DNA from: Bilabrum cf. latius
Lineage: Eukaryota; Bigyra: Bicosoecida; Bigyra; Bicosoecida
Length of the DNA stretch: 64,000 nt
NCBI GenBank assembly: GCA_965178125.1
Contig: OZ237766.1
Location: 248,001 to 312,000, forward strand
Direction: 5' to 3'
The position numbers and the translations under genes were made by a program. Below are positions 1 through 12,791 of the stretch, piece by piece (the first letter of the stretch is position 1; every line of letters begins with the position of its first letter). A model generated the notes under the pieces. The model saw nothing but the letters and a program-made list of their open reading frames with translations, ran no database searches and was not told where the DNA came from.

Positions 1-2995
1 TGTATGGGTCAATGCTGACGACACCGCCAGTGTAGATATGAAGCCTGCCCTGCAAAACTGGATACGATGACCTTGTTACGGCCAGAACGTCGGTGGATCC
101 TCGGCTGCTGTAGAGCTCGCGCACCTCGATCAGAGTGTCTGCCGCTTCGGGGAGGTGGGCCACTCTCGCATGAATGTTTCGCAGCTGGCTTCTTGGAGTA
201 AACACTCGTACTGTCACCTCATCGTGATCGTTGGGTGCGAATACCACGGCCTCGCCAAGCCTGCTTGTCGAGTGACCGGCGCGAATAGGCCAGTGGTCCA
301 GGCCAATAGCGTTCAAGCCGACTTGAAGCTCTCCTTGGTTCTGCTGACCCTGGAATAGTCCAAGAACATGTGTCTCGCGGAATGTGTCCATCCGAAGGAC
401 GAACCCGGGAGGCAGGAATTCACTCGTCTACACCCGTTCCACGAGAGAGTCTGCTGGCGGCGTGAGCGGACGCGGGACTGCTAGCTGGTCTAGAACGTCC
501 CAGTAGAATAGCTACCTACCAGACGGGCTCCGATAGAAACTAGTGACCACATCAAACAGCACGAAACGATCGCTGATTAGTCCAACGTACTCAGCGCGGT
601 AGCGAAGTACAGGTGCATCGGCCGCAGCCTCCGCAATGCCGGGTATCTGGCCATGCCTGACGACACCCGTGTCGAGATCTACAGCAGCTGGTGTGAACCT
701 CGTGCTCCACTTCTCAATGAACAGGAACCTGCTTCGCACCAGCACACCACCAGCGGTGTGCCCCTCTGCTGCATCCGGCTTACCGACCCAAACAGGCCGT
801 TTCACGCCGTCAAAGTACCACGCGTCTTGATTGCAACCCTGCAGCAGGTACCCGCCGTGCTAGACAGTAGCCACATAGTTCCCTTGCATGCATCTCACAT
901 CATCGTGGGATACGTTCCGTCGGGGCTGAGAACAGCCCCTGTCGCTGCCTGCATCGTACCCATCGCGCCCTTCAGTCGTGGACACTGGGGGCAGGCTAAG
1001 AAGATCGATGGGCCCCTCGCCTTCGCGCCCAAAGCACAAAAACGTAGGCCCAGAATTCGGCTTTCCATAGCTGTGCCAGCATGTCACCCCGACCTTGGTG
1101 ATCTCGTGCTTGCGAGCATCAATCTGCTAGAATGCGAACCGGGTGTCGATCCAATCCACCGTTGCTTGCTGTACGTCGGGGATATGAACACGGTGCGACA
1201 CCGAGGCTTCGCTGGTCATTCCGATCTCACTGTTCCAATCAATGCTAGTGACACCAAGGCCAGAAACTCTGTCCGGGGACAGAGAGCGTGATAGCACAAC
1301 TAGCGGAGGGTGGCCTGTGCTAGGGACAGCCACAGTCATCTCTGCGGCGGGCCACGAAGCGATTGCCACTGTTCCAACTGTGAGGAGCTCTGTGTTTCCA
1401 ATGCTGGTGGTGACTGGCACCATCAGCTGGGATGGAGTCGATCGGGTCATCATCAACATGCTAGGCCATCCAGTGCTAGCATCGGTTGGTTTTAGCTGCA
1501 CCACTGATTCGATGTCGCTGTCGAGTCGCCTGACATGCTGCAAAGCAGGAGGCTCAGACCCGTCCTAGACTGCGGCATACACATCATAGTACGTGGCAGA
1601 GCCCCACCGCCATGAACGAAGATATAGAGTCCTGCTGGCATCGGCCGTCCCCAGGAGAGACATCTTGGGGAATTCGTCCGGGGTCTGAGGGAGGCACTAC
1701 GCCGTTGCAGAGGCGGTATTCCAAACAAAATTGCACCGTATTGTGGGCTTATTGCGGGGTTTATCCACGTAACCCAACATTAAGCCGGTCCCGGGAGCAG
1801 GTCCGCTCGCGTGCACGTCTCTGGTGTCAGCTAAGTCGAGGGCAGCACCGTCAGTGTTTCGCAAAACGATCTTGGTTTCAGCTCCTGTGTTGAGCTCCAC
1901 GGCGATCTGCAACGTGTAGACGTTGGAGTCTACGTATGCCGCGTATGTCAACCGTGCGTCCCTGTGCGAAGCGCAGTGCAGTGCATCTCTCGACGCACTC
2001 GACGGCTGCCTCACGTACCGCGTTGTGCCATCGGAGGGACGCACGCATGCAGCACGAGTGGCCCCCCCGTGGGGCGCGAACGTGCAGATCCAGTCCCCGC
2101 ACGGCTTCAAAGCCTTCGAGGTTGAGTACGCGCTGTATGGCACCGTGAAGCCGCCTGAACCGGGAGTAAGATCCGCAGCAGGAGTGGCTACAGGTGCTGC
2201 AGAGCCACTGCCGCCAAAGGCGAAGCAGTACGGCTCCATACCCACCGCTGGGTCTTTGCCCGAGTAGAAGCACCCCATGGAGCCAGGTATAACGGTTATA
2301 CCAGCGTGAATTGAGGCTCCGCGAGACCCCGCCACGATGTATACCGTGGGATGTGATCCACCGGCTGCCTCGGCAGAGTCAGCACACGCGATCGCAGACC
2401 CCAAGTCGGCGACATCACTCGTCCGGGATCTAGGCACGAACTCTGCCACAATGCACACGGTACTGGGTGCAATCCACTCGGGTGCGTGCAGCACCGTCTG
2501 GATCTGAAGGTCAATGCTGCGGTTTTGTTCAGGCACCCAGAAGCTACCTGCCCCGTCCACTCTGCTCACCTGCCCGGTGGATTCCAGGAATACGTGCCAG
2601 GAGGTGTATCCACTGGGCTCGTGGGCCAGAAAGGAAACCTGGCTGGCTCCTTGGGCTGCAGCTGGTGCCACGGAGGACTCCCCGTACACCTCGCCCTGGA
2701 AGTCTACATCGACCGGCAGGGGCAGCTGGGTGGCAAAGTCGACATCCTGCTTGGTCCAGTAGCGGGGTACCTTGCCATAGCCGTCCCTAGTGTCGGCAAA
2801 GATGAGCGATCCGTTGGATAGCTGGACCATGCGGTGCAGATCGATGCTGTTTGGCTCAGTGGTGATTCTGTAGCCGGTTGCCGTAGCACTAGTGCCCGGC
2901 ATGGAAGTCCTTAGGTCGAGCTGTTGAATGGAGCTGGCTGCCGCAATGAGGACGGGCGCAGTCGCGATGAAGATGAAGAGAGCGCTGGGCTTCAT
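1..2995 (-). CDS. Secreted protein of unknown family, 3' end outside window
   Basis: One open frame runs from the ATG at 2995 down to the left edge (at least 998 codons), interrupted only by TAG codons at 1697, 1565, 1127, 860, 512 and 428, which I read as Gln. Residues 1-22 form a clear signal peptide (MKPSALFIFIATAPVLIAAA), so the protein is probably secreted or surface-bound. The mature part is rich in Ser, Thr, Ala and Val. It has dispersed short beta-strand-like segments such as GVTSIDW, AAVDLDTG and GVVSIDP, which could be blades of a repeated beta domain, but I do not recognise a family. Several Cys pairs fit an extracellular location. The last visible codon is within the frame, so the C-terminus lies to the left of the window. 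The frame is certain; the function is unknown. Confidence 0.82.
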
Positions 2996-3620
2996 TTATT
3001 TGTTATTATTTATTACCTGCAAGGATGGTGCGGTTTGTGAAGCCAAGCTTGGGCAATTTTGCATCGTTGAGCAAGCAGCAAAATCTGCGAGCCTCCGAGC
3101 AGAGAGGCATAGCCAACTGCAGGTCTTACGAAACAATTTATCGTGACGTACGATGTGTAATAAGTGAAGGTGATGTGCAGCAAAACCGCGTCTCAACAAG
3201 CTGTATTCCTGAGTTCGATGCGGTTCTGGGCTTGTACATACGGACTGTTTGCTTTGGACACCCAGTGCAAACCGGAACCGGAGCATGGCGCGATTGCAAC
3301 ATTACAAGGCCATCAATCAAATACAAAGTTGTCGGTCATACTTTGTATGCAAAAGGCGTACGACCCGGGGATCCTAAGTGTCCAGCCGCGATCTGAATTT
3401 CCTGAGTTCGTAAGATCCACACAACTTGGACCCACACTGCGCATTGGCTGCATGTCACGCCTTAGGGGATAATATGCTGACGTTGTCGATTGAAGTACCA
3501 GCGACATCGGATCAGCTTTAAATCCGATATTCAGCCGTCTGAGATCACACACTGTAGACCGCACTTCTTGTCTCGCTATCAGTCACACTCGGTTGGTTGG
3601 TATCGTCTATCTGGGATTGT

Positions 3621-3995
3621 TCACCAGGCGGGTGTGGTCGTTGGCTCTTTGAAATCACCCTTTGCCCGTTCCAGAAATGCCTCAACGTCCTCAATGCACT
3701 GCGTGAGCACTGCTCCATCTGCTGCACAACCACAGGCAGTGTCAACCTTCCCAAAGAATCCCCGGAGATGATTTGCAAGGTTGATCATGGAGTTGATTGG
3801 TGCCCACTGGAGTCCACCATGCGGATGATCCATGCACACTCTGCCACTAGAAAAAACGTGGGGATGGTATGGGATCTGTTTAAAGCTGATCTGCGGTTTT
3901 TTAAAGGGGTATTCCTCAGGAAGCTCGACAGCAACGTCAAGCGTGCGTCCTTTGTATGGGCTTTCGTAGGTCGTCCCCTAGATCTCGATCTCATC
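3621..3995 (-). CDS. Ubiquitin-conjugating enzyme E2 core, UBE2W-like (5' exons unresolved)
   Basis: This exon encodes the UBC fold: an EYPFKKP segment matching the YPF.pP motif, then IPYHPHVFSSGRVCM with the candidate active-site Cys, then QWAPINSM matching the WSPAL segment. The HPHV.S.G spacing resembles UBE2W more than classical E2s, which carry HPN. The frame contains one TAG (3978-3980) just before GTTYESPYKG, the usual GP-GTPYEGG position, and ends in TGA at 3621. A plausible acceptor (GCACAG) precedes 3995. Upstream minus-strand open stretches at 3996-4184 and 4159-4389 probably hold the N-terminal helix exons, but I could not fix the splice sites. E2 enzymes accept ubiquitin from E1 and transfer it with an E3; UBE2W types modify protein N-termini. 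Assignment to the superfamily is firm; the subtype is inferred. Confidence 0.8.
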
Positions 3996-5207
3996 CTGTG
4001 CTACTGGCATGCCAATATGTATACTATGCTTTGGAATATGGGTAAACCATTTAAGGCTTGTAATGCTAGATTGGTCTTCTCTCACGGGAAGGGAAAGGTG
4101 CAGCACAAGCTCTCTTGGATTCCCTTCATCAAATTCGATGTAGCACCCATCCGTACGTTCAGTAAATGCTTCGGTTATCCACATACGACTCTCCTACGAA
4201 AATTTGATAGAATGGGAGCGTAATTTGTAGAAATGTGCATGGAGTTGAAGGCAATTCGGCCGCACAACACTCGACCTCACACTCATCAAGCGTCTTGAGC
4301 ACAAGGTATCGGCCACTGAACTGTCTGATTTCGCTGTGCTGGAGCTTGATGCAGCCATATTCCGACTCTATGGTGTGTCGCCATCCCAAGGATCAGGGAA
4401 ACAACTTTGCCCCCCCCTTTTCTTCGAACGTTCGCCCCGTTCAACCGAAGCAATTTGCTTCAAGCAAAGCTGGACCTTCCTAGATCCACGGATCAACATG
4501 ACAAAACTTCATTGTTTGAAAAGCATGCGTGTACCACGTTTATGACTGCGTAGTACGTACAATTGGCGCTTTGCAAGGAAGACACGGTATCGCGAAATTG
4601 GCAGGGAGCCCACCTCAGGCTCATTGCCTCGCCGCGAGGGTTGGTGAGGCCAACAAGGTCTTTGAGATTGAGGTCGCGCATTGGGCGCAGTACCCCATCG
4701 AGGTGCAGGGGTAGATGCCACATAGCGAAGCGGAGGAGAGCACGGTTGATGAGGCAAGGCCAGTGAGGTACGATCAGGAACAGCGGCCGGGGGTGGGCCC
4801 GGTCTCTGGTCTCGCCGGGCCCTACCCATCCGATAGCAAAGTAGCAGCAAGGTGAGCCACAGCCTAGGGTGGGTGAGGGCGGAATAGTGGGAGGTGACCG
4901 TTCACCAAGCGGGTGAGGGATTAGCAGAGGAACATATGATCGGATTGGTGGGGTCGTCCGGATCTGACTGATAAAAAGGAGGAGGCACAGCCTGACAAAG
5001 TATTCCAGGCGGTTATTTATTTAGTTTCTTTCCGAATGGTGTGCGTGAATTATGCTGATAATGGCACTGTTTACTTAGGAATCAGTGCAACTTCCTGAAC
5101 ACACGTAAATCTCTCTTACGTAACCTTACGACTGCGAGGATCTACAATTACCGTAATGGTTTCGATACCGCCTCAGAAGTGGTATCGCATCTGGATTGAG
5201 GAAGTGC
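3996..5207. other. Stretch without a firm gene
   Basis: This holds the probable 5' exons of the E2 gene (to about 4390) and a minus-strand frame around 4493-4850 whose reading LPLHLDGVLRPMRDLNLKDL looks protein-like, but I could assign neither start nor splice sites. 4860-5207 contains AT-richer sequence downstream of the CD36-like gene, with no convincing ORF. Confidence 0.4.
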
Positions 5208-8200
5208 TCACGTAGCCACTGCGTTCTCACTGCCAGTGCGAGTGCCCGCCGGTGCGTCCTTGACGACAGCACCAGGTGCGTTGGCGGGGCAGCCGCAGAA
5301 GAAAATGAGCACCACACCCGCGATCAGCAGAATGGCACCAGTCACGATCAGCCCAATCATGATACCCGCACGGGCACTCTCCACCGAATCGTACGCCTCC
5401 TTGAGATCCTTCTCCGTCCCCGGGGTGGCCTCGTTGCTCTCCTCCGTCCACTGCAGCTGCACGTACACCTGCTCCCCGCCCGTGCCATCCGCCAGGCGCG
5501 GGTACATGCCGAAGGGGCGCAGTCGGAGCACACCCGCGAGCCTCCTCGCGGCACCGATGGACCGCCCCGAGACCGGGTCCACGTCGATGAACGAGCCGTG
5601 GGCCTCCTGCGTGGGCTCCTCGGCGTATCTGGCGCTCAGTGCCCGGATGGTCTCGTTGCAGGCCAGGTTGTTGGGCTGCGTGAGGAAGAGATCGAACTCA
5701 GTGGTGCTGTTGGGGTTGGATGCAGTGGCCTGCGCCAGCACGTACTCGGGGTGGGACCGCACGCTGACCATGCAGCCCTCGGGCGAGTTGAAGAGAACGT
5801 CGTTCTCGTACCGCTCGAAAGGGGGACTGCCCTCGTCCCCGTAGGCCGCCCTCGTCACACTCTCCACGTGGATGGCGTACCTCTGGATGTTCTCCAGCTT
5901 GCCGTTGGGGCCCTTGATGGCACCCCGCGGCTCGTTGGTGCCCGGCACTACGTCCTTGTACAGCCACATGAACCTCGATGCCTGGGACACCCAGATCTTG
6001 AACCGGAGAGGCAGGTCGCTTGGCTTGCTATCCAAGAGATTCTCGCCGTAGGGGTGCCTCAGCCCGTCGTATGACCCCTCAATGGAGATGGGGTCAGCCC
6101 CCATCCCAGACCAGTCCCTCAGCTCCGTCTGGCCCTCCACCGACTGGATCTGCCAGAACGTGTCACGGCCGCCGTTACCAGTGCCGATCGTCTCCGTGGT
6201 GCCTGCAGTGGCGTTGGACACCAGCGGAGGCACCATGCCCGCGTTCAACGAGGCCAGGATCGAGTCCCGGAAGCCGTCCAGCAGCAGCATGCGCGGGGTG
6301 GCCCTGATGTACGGCCCCGTTGCGAGGTTCCCGCTCGACCTGCCCGGCGTGGTGGCGGGCGTGGCCTCGGTGCCGTAGTACGTCTCCACCAGGTTGGGGA
6401 AATACACCAGCGCGTTGCTGCTGTGCTCCAGCCAGCGGAACACGTCGTGCACCTGGAAGCAGTCCATCGCTGGGATGCTGCTCGATACCGTGTCTTGGAT
6501 GGCCTGCCCGCACGCTGCGTGGAGCCCTGCATCTGCCGCCAGCGAGGTGGCATACCCGGTCACCTTGGCTCCCAGGGTCGTCGCCACGTCCCCATTGGCG
6601 GCCAGCGCGGTGATGTAGGCGGACTGCCTGGCAACTTGCGCGTCGATCGCAGTCATCATCGTCGCGTTGGTGGCGATGTGCTTCAGGTACGCAGCTCGGA
6701 ACCTCCACACGGCCTCGCTGCCCGCCCCGAAATCGGGGAGCGCGCTGCCAAGCACGGCAGATGCCTCGTTGAAGAGAGAAGGAGACGAAGAAAACTGTCC
6801 TAGGAGAGCCATGGCCGTCATGCCTGGCAGCTTGCTACCAGCGAACACGAGCCCGTTGCTGGAGGGATGCGCCCTCTGGCTGTAGATGGTGGGCGGGGCG
6901 TTGGCCAGACACGAGAACTCGGGGAAGCTGTTGAGCGTGTTGGGGTCGTTGATGGAGGCGAAGAGGGAGGCGGGTCCATTCAGGCAGGTGTTGGCGTCGG
7001 TGGCGGCGCTGCCCGCTGCCATGGGAAGCGTGATGGTGCCTGGCAGCTGCCCCCCGGCATGTGCAAGAGCTCCCGTGATGGTGTTGCTGCCGAACTGTGC
7101 CGCTGCTATGCCCACGTCAGATGCCGCTGGAAGCTCCACGCTGGCCTGCCCTAGGCTACCCAGGTATGCGTTGAAGACCTGAGGCACGACCTGGCCAGCG
7201 GTCGTGGTGTCGGGTCCCATGAGCCCGCCCATCATGAGGACGACCTGAAGCACGTGACCCGCGGCCACCTGGGGGTTGGAGTAGGAGGCATCCAGGCCGA
7301 TGTAGGCAGTGGCGAACTCCTGGGTCAGCCCCATGTAGGCCGGGGTGCTCATGGCCGCCTGCACGGCTGCGGCGTCGGTCGCGTCCACAGAGGCGAAGGA
7401 TGACGTCACTGCGATCCACTTGGGGAGTCCCGCCGCGGAAATGAGGGCGACTCCTGACGTGGAGGACGAGTTCATCAGGTCCATGTACACCCCGGCGGTG
7501 ACTCGGGTGCCCCCCGGCAGCGCGGGGGAGAGAGCCACCGCTGGATCCGCCGTGTAGCCAGCCGCAGTCCCTCCCACCTGAGCCTCGGCCTGGTCCGCGA
7601 ACGACGTGCTAGTTGTCGCCCTAAGCTGCATGAGGCGCATGGGCAGCACCACGGGCAGGACGGATGCTTTGAGGAGACCCACGAGAGAGGGCACTCCCGC
7701 CCGCAAGAACTGAGAGACGAAGAGCGGGATGGCGATGTCGTCCACCTGGATGGGGTCGCTGCCGCGGAGAGACACCGCCTGCTCCTAGTTCCGGTCTACC
7801 GCCCGGGCCGCACCCACAATGGTAGGAAGGAGGGCCCCGAAACCCGCGAATCCCACGTTGGGCACGACCAGGACCTCGTTGTCCAGCCGGGCCGGGTCAT
7901 CCACGTAGACGTACTCGGACTGGCTGTCCCAAGTGAGGCTGTCGTCGCCGTTGGAGTGGGTCGCGTTCTCGTACCTGGTGTACTTGCGGAACGCGTACGG
8001 CACGTTGGTCTGCTCCGGTCTTGCGCCGCCGTAGAGGGCTGCCTCGGGGTTCGTGATGTTGCTGATGTACACGATGTTGCGCACGCCGCCGTCCTCGTAC
8101 TGGTCGTCGTCCAGGTCGATGCTGTCGATCTGGTCGGCCCGCACGGTTGCGAGGCCGCGCTTGACGGGTTCCATCCGATTTTCAAATGCCTCGGAACCGG

Positions 8201-8312
8201 GAGTCAAGTATGTGTTGTCCTTGATGGTGTCCTCAAACGCGTTGTCAATGACACCCGGCAACACCAAACCGAGCACGATCGCAACGATGCCTAGCACAGC
8301 AACACTACTGCC
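5208..8312 (-). CDS. CD36/LIMP-2 family membrane glycoprotein (first exon not found)
   Basis: The frame runs 1034 residues from an acceptor at 8312 (CTAAC branch site, then CTCGCAG) to TGA at 5208, with one in-frame TAG at 7785-7787 that joins two blocks of the same protein. The exon opens with a membrane segment (VLGIVAIVLGLVLPGVI), followed by a large extracellular loop with N-glycosylation sites. The CD36 signature near the end of the loop is VDPVSGRSIGAARRL, matching the family's P-x-(S/T)-G...R-L pattern. A second membrane segment (GLIVTGAILLIAGVVLIFF) and a short tail end the protein. Two terminal membrane helices with a big lumenal loop is the CD36 topology; members bind lipids, lipoproteins or particles. 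It is longer than animal CD36 (about 470 residues), with an Ala/Ser-rich insert in the middle. A short cytoplasmic first exon must lie upstream; a TAA directly before the acceptor supports the intron. Confidence 0.8.
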
Positions 8313-9257
8313 CTGCGAGTACAGTTAGGAGAGATTTGGAAAAATGTGATGACAGCGAGTGCGTGAAAACTCTTGCAATTGCTGTCAAGACCATCACCGA
8401 TAGCCTTGGAACCAGCACAACACACCAAAATCAATATTGGCAGGCTGCTACGTTGTGAATGCTTTAGCTGTTGCCTGGCAGGCGAATGTTGAGCTAGCTA
8501 TTCACAAACATGTGTAAATCCGAAGCTGCTACCGCGGTACTACACATAGATTGTACATGGGTTGGGGTACCAGTCCAGATTACGCACACGGCGCGAGTTG
8601 GTAATGTGGCACACATGAAAGGAAAAAACGGCACGATGTCGTACAATTGCATCACCACATGCACCTTGACAGTTTAAAGGCAACTGGTGGTGGTGTGACA
8701 TGCCGAGCATCCGAATGGGAAGGATTGTCAAGACTACCCAATGCCTCGCTATTTGTGAGCGCATAAGCTGTTTCTTGTTGAGTTAACTCACTGAAATCCA
8801 TACACAAAGATTCATAGTATTTGAATTACACCTGTATCAGCCCCTGAACTGTGGATGCCACAGAGTTTGGCTGTGTAACCCGTCGACTCCGGCACGCGCA
8901 GATAAACGGCTCCAGTTCCGCGAAAGTGCACTGCACAAAATCATAATTAGAGGTTTACCCAATCCGATCGGCGATAGCGATTGCAACTGCAGGTGAACTA
9001 GTTGCGGCGCTTGCAGCAGTCAGTATGCAAGTTGGATCTATATCAATCATCGGCAAGCACTAGTAGGGGTGTACTTTTCGCACCATAACTGCAAGCAGCG
9101 CAAGCGGGAGTAGCCATGGCCCATGAAGGAGTCGCCGAGCCGGGAAAGCCCTAAATCTGCCCTCTCAAATGGTACACCGAAGCCCCCATTGGGATTCTTT
9201 GCAGCGGCTGCATAGCTGCGCAGTTGCGCACAGGCACGCTGTAAACCCGCAACCACG
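8313..9257. other. Intergenic or intronic region
   Basis: AT-richer than the flanking genes, with no convincing ORF. It should contain the first intron, first exon and promoter of the CD36-like gene on the minus strand and the 3' UTR of the next gene. I could not pick the first exon with confidence. Confidence 0.4.
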
Positions 9258-11953
9258 TCATACCTCAGCTGCCGGCTGGGTCGCACTGCCACTGTCGCCC
9301 TGGTCCTCGGCCTCTTCGTGCCCTGGCTTCTTTGCATCTGCATCGCCCGCAGTAGTTGTCGCAGCGGCAGCGGCGGAAGCAGCACCTCCGGATGACGCGG
9401 TGGTCACACCCATGCGAACGACCTCGCCCCCGTCGCCATCACTGCTCGTGCACGGTCCCTGGGCTGTAGGGGACGGTGCTGGGCCTGCATCATTGCCGGA
9501 TTCTCCACATCCCGCAAACATGAGAGAGAGGGGCGCCTTTGGGCCGCCGCAGCACCCCGATTCCGTGATCTCTGCGGGCTTGTGCTTCGTCCCAAGCTTG
9601 GGTGCTGTGTAGCCATGGCCTCGCTGGTCTTCGTCCAGCTTGTCGATTGCGCCGGTGCGAAAGCACAACAAGCCTTCGTCTTTGGACAGGTAGGCGGCCT
9701 CGTCTTCGCTGAGAATGGCGGGATCGTAGGATGCTAGAAGCTGTTCCATGGCAAGGGCTTCCCAAACGGCAGCCACCGGTGCCTCCCACGCCTCGACCTT
9801 GCGTATAGGCCCTGACGGGTCCATGACGATGGCCAGCGCCCCGCTTGCCCATGATGCGCACACCATGACGAGTGCCAGCCCGCAAAACGTAATGCCGATG
9901 ATCACGGCGGCAGTGCTCAGCCACTTGGAGTCTTGGTCGCCCACCAGTGAGCTGCCTTGCTCCATCGCATCAACTACCTCGCTTTGCAGCAAAAGCACGA
10001 GACCGAGCCCCACGTCGCTCAGCGCTGCGATCACAACGTGCATCGCAAGCCATCGCGCTACTTGCACAGGCAAGTAAAGTTCCTCCAGCGTGTAACTTGT
10101 AGCGGAGCTGGCGTCATTTATGCCGTCCATACCCTCGTCAGTGGCCTTCACGCCGGGCAGTGCGTATTCTCCAAGATAGGCCCCCATGGCCTTGACAAGC
10201 GCCTTGGCGCAGGATTGCTTTTTATCGTCGTCACCATCGTCATCATCCTGCTTGCTTTTGCTCTTGTCCCCGCTCGACTTGCCTGCCGTCCCAGGAGGCA
10301 TGACAGCCCTTTCCTTCTTGCTGGCCAGCACCGTTGCCTCCGATATTGGCATCTCTCTTGAGTACCCCATGTCCTAGGATCGGGCGATCCACAAAGAGAA
10401 CGCAGCAGTGGCGGCAGCTCCTCCGGGTCCCATGCCTGCAACAGTCCCAAAGAACAGAGCAGCGGGCACGACAGACATGAAGAAAGCCACAAGACCCCCG
10501 CACACGGAAGTCTCTCGCGCGCCTGTGCAGGGGCCGATGCACTCCGAGACGGACACGAAAAGAGCTGCAAGCATGAGACCGACGCACCAAATAGGTGACG
10601 AGAGACACACAACCGCAATCCGACCCGCCGCTACGCCGACCAGAATATCAGCCGCGCTGTCCGTGACGTTCGTGGAAGGCGGACTTGGCACCAGCGCGGT
10701 CTAGTTGCCCTGCGACAGGCTGGTGCCGTTCAGCATGGTGGAGTTGCTCGGTAATCCACCGTCCGCATCGCCAGAAAGAGCCACGGAAACGTCGTAGAAT
10801 GCAGCTGCAACCCCGATGGACTGCATGAAGGCCCCTGCAGTGGCAAAACCAGCGGCGTGCCCCACCCACATTCCGCTGGATCGCAGCTGCACGAATTGCT
10901 TGAGGCTATAGCGCGTCGGCGCCACGCAAAGAAGGTCATCAACGGAAGCGGGCACCTGCAATGGGGGTATGCGTTCCAATAAGCCTCTTTGCTTCCATCC
11001 CTTCCTCTCCTGTTCGAGCCGGTCAGTGAATTCCACCGGGGCACCCACGATGGAGGAGAGGACTGGCGACACGACGTCGCGCACCGTCCCATACGCACCC
11101 CAGGCAGTTTGAACGAGGGCCAGGATGAGAAGGATACTCGCTTGGAGTGCTTCCCTGTCAGAATCGTCGCGGCTCGCCTATGCAGAGGGGTCGGCCGACT
11201 GGGTGTCTGAGGTGCCACCTGCACCGTATACTTCTCTCCGCATGCCCTGCAGGACGGAGAAGAGGGCCACCTTTGCCACGGACGACATGAAGGAGCTGAA
11301 GACGAAGGTTCCTTGCGCAATGATGTCTTGAGAGGGCCTGTAGATGAGCGGCTGGTGCACTCGGAGCCTGCTCATGATCACCCGGGCTTCCTCGGTGCCA
11401 TCACACTGAGCCATCACGGGCTGACAGGGGTAGATGCATGGACAAGCATGAGCTCTAGATCTATAATCTGCAAATAATAATGATTCAGACTGATCAAAAT
11501 AGTGCACTTTGGTGTTGGGTCGGTAGTACTCGGTACAGGGAGCGACTGGCCACCGCCAGCAGTTGACAAAGCATCTCACGAGCCATCCAAGAAAAAATTG
11601 CGGTCAAAATGATTTGTAGCGATGCGAGTGCCTTGAGCACGTCGAGTATCGATCTGCGGTAAGGCGAAAGAAGATGAACTTGGCCGTCTTGAATCGTGCA
11701 CCATCGGAATGCCCGGCGCCGATCTAATTCCCAGGGTGTCCTTACTCTCCACGCGATTCGGCACCAAGGGACACCAAATCATCAATTGCGGATTCTGTAG
11801 ATGAAATGTACAGCCAGTCGATGACGATGATGTCTGCGTAAGAGTCGAAAACGTTGGGACGCGTCTCGCACTAGATAGAATGCAAGATCAACAATCAGCG
11901 GTATTCGTTCACAATTCACAAGCAGAACTTACAAATAATGTTGACCATAGCAT
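9258..11953 (-). CDS. Multipass membrane protein of unknown family, three exons
   Basis: Exons on the minus strand are 11953-11933, 11870-11746 and 11574-9258, which give 820 residues with all junction phases agreeing. Introns start GTAAGT and GTAAGG and end TCTAG and GTGAG. In-frame TAG codons lie at 11178, 10701 and 10374; the stop is TGA at 9258. The protein has several hydrophobic segments in two groups, one about residues 120-330 (for example ILLILALVQTAWGAYG and AVVCLSSPIWCVGLMLAALF) and one near ALVMVCASWASGALAIV. Between them is a cytoplasmic-looking stretch of Lys and Asp (KSKSKQDDDDGDDDKK). A loop with NGT, NQT and NVT sequons is probably extracellular. The tail is Ala/Ser/Gly-rich. 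No family recognised. The seven-codon first exon is the weakest part of the model. Confidence 0.72.
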
Positions 11954-12791
11954 AAAATGCCACAACAGTCTGACTGTTTATCCTACAGCAGTCCTCATCG
12001 AAGCAGTATGTCTCCATTGGATTGCTTGGGGAATGGACTGCGAGCCTCGGGTCGGTACGCGAAGCATGCAGTCGAAGCGTTGCAGGTGCTTTGAATTGCG
12101 ACAATTATCATCACTGCAGCATATTGGTAACATTCGAGGGGCGGTACTCATCTTACGGTAAGCGCAGACCCTGTCTGACCCGAGTTGCAAAATACCTTGG
12201 CTTGGTCCGTTTAGCCTGCAAATCGCAGATTTTCAACACGAAACTGCACGCAACTACATTCAATCTGAGCTCTGGAGATAGAGGAAGGCTGGGGTCCGCA
12301 TGTCACGACTAGCCTGGTTCGCAGGCAAACGGACGGGGTGAGACGTGCGCTAGACTGCTGTAGGATGGGCCATTCAAGGCCGCACCCGGCCTTGCCAATG
12401 GATGTAGTCGTGTCGCACCGATCCACAGGGAGCTGTTAGCGGCAGTGTATATCCAAATCATGAAGCACACTGTCTATGAGTCAAATGGCTTTGTGATGCC
12501 GTGGGTTGCCACGAACACGCGCAGGCGCAGCAAGGTACCGCCATGTAACTCTGCAAAGTCCCTGACAGGCGGAAGAAGAATTGGTTCTTTGTGCGCGCTG
12601 AATTGACTGTTAGGAAGTCTCGCTCTCATCAGGTAGCCAACGTCTGGATTGCCAGATCATCTTTAGCCCAGATGGCCAAGTTGCAAATTTCGAACGTTCG
12701 TTTCGGTCGTGGCGAACCAATGATGAGAATCGGTGACGCCCCGTCAAGGTTCCTCCAATATCATATTGTTTCTATCTATACCCCGGTCCCA
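11954..12791. other. Intergenic region between divergent genes
   Basis: No convincing ORF. It lies between the 5' end of the membrane-protein gene (minus) and the 5' end of the thioredoxin-fold gene (plus), so it should contain both promoters. An open frame continues upstream of 12792 in the plus direction, but the signal peptide begins at 12792. Confidence 0.4.
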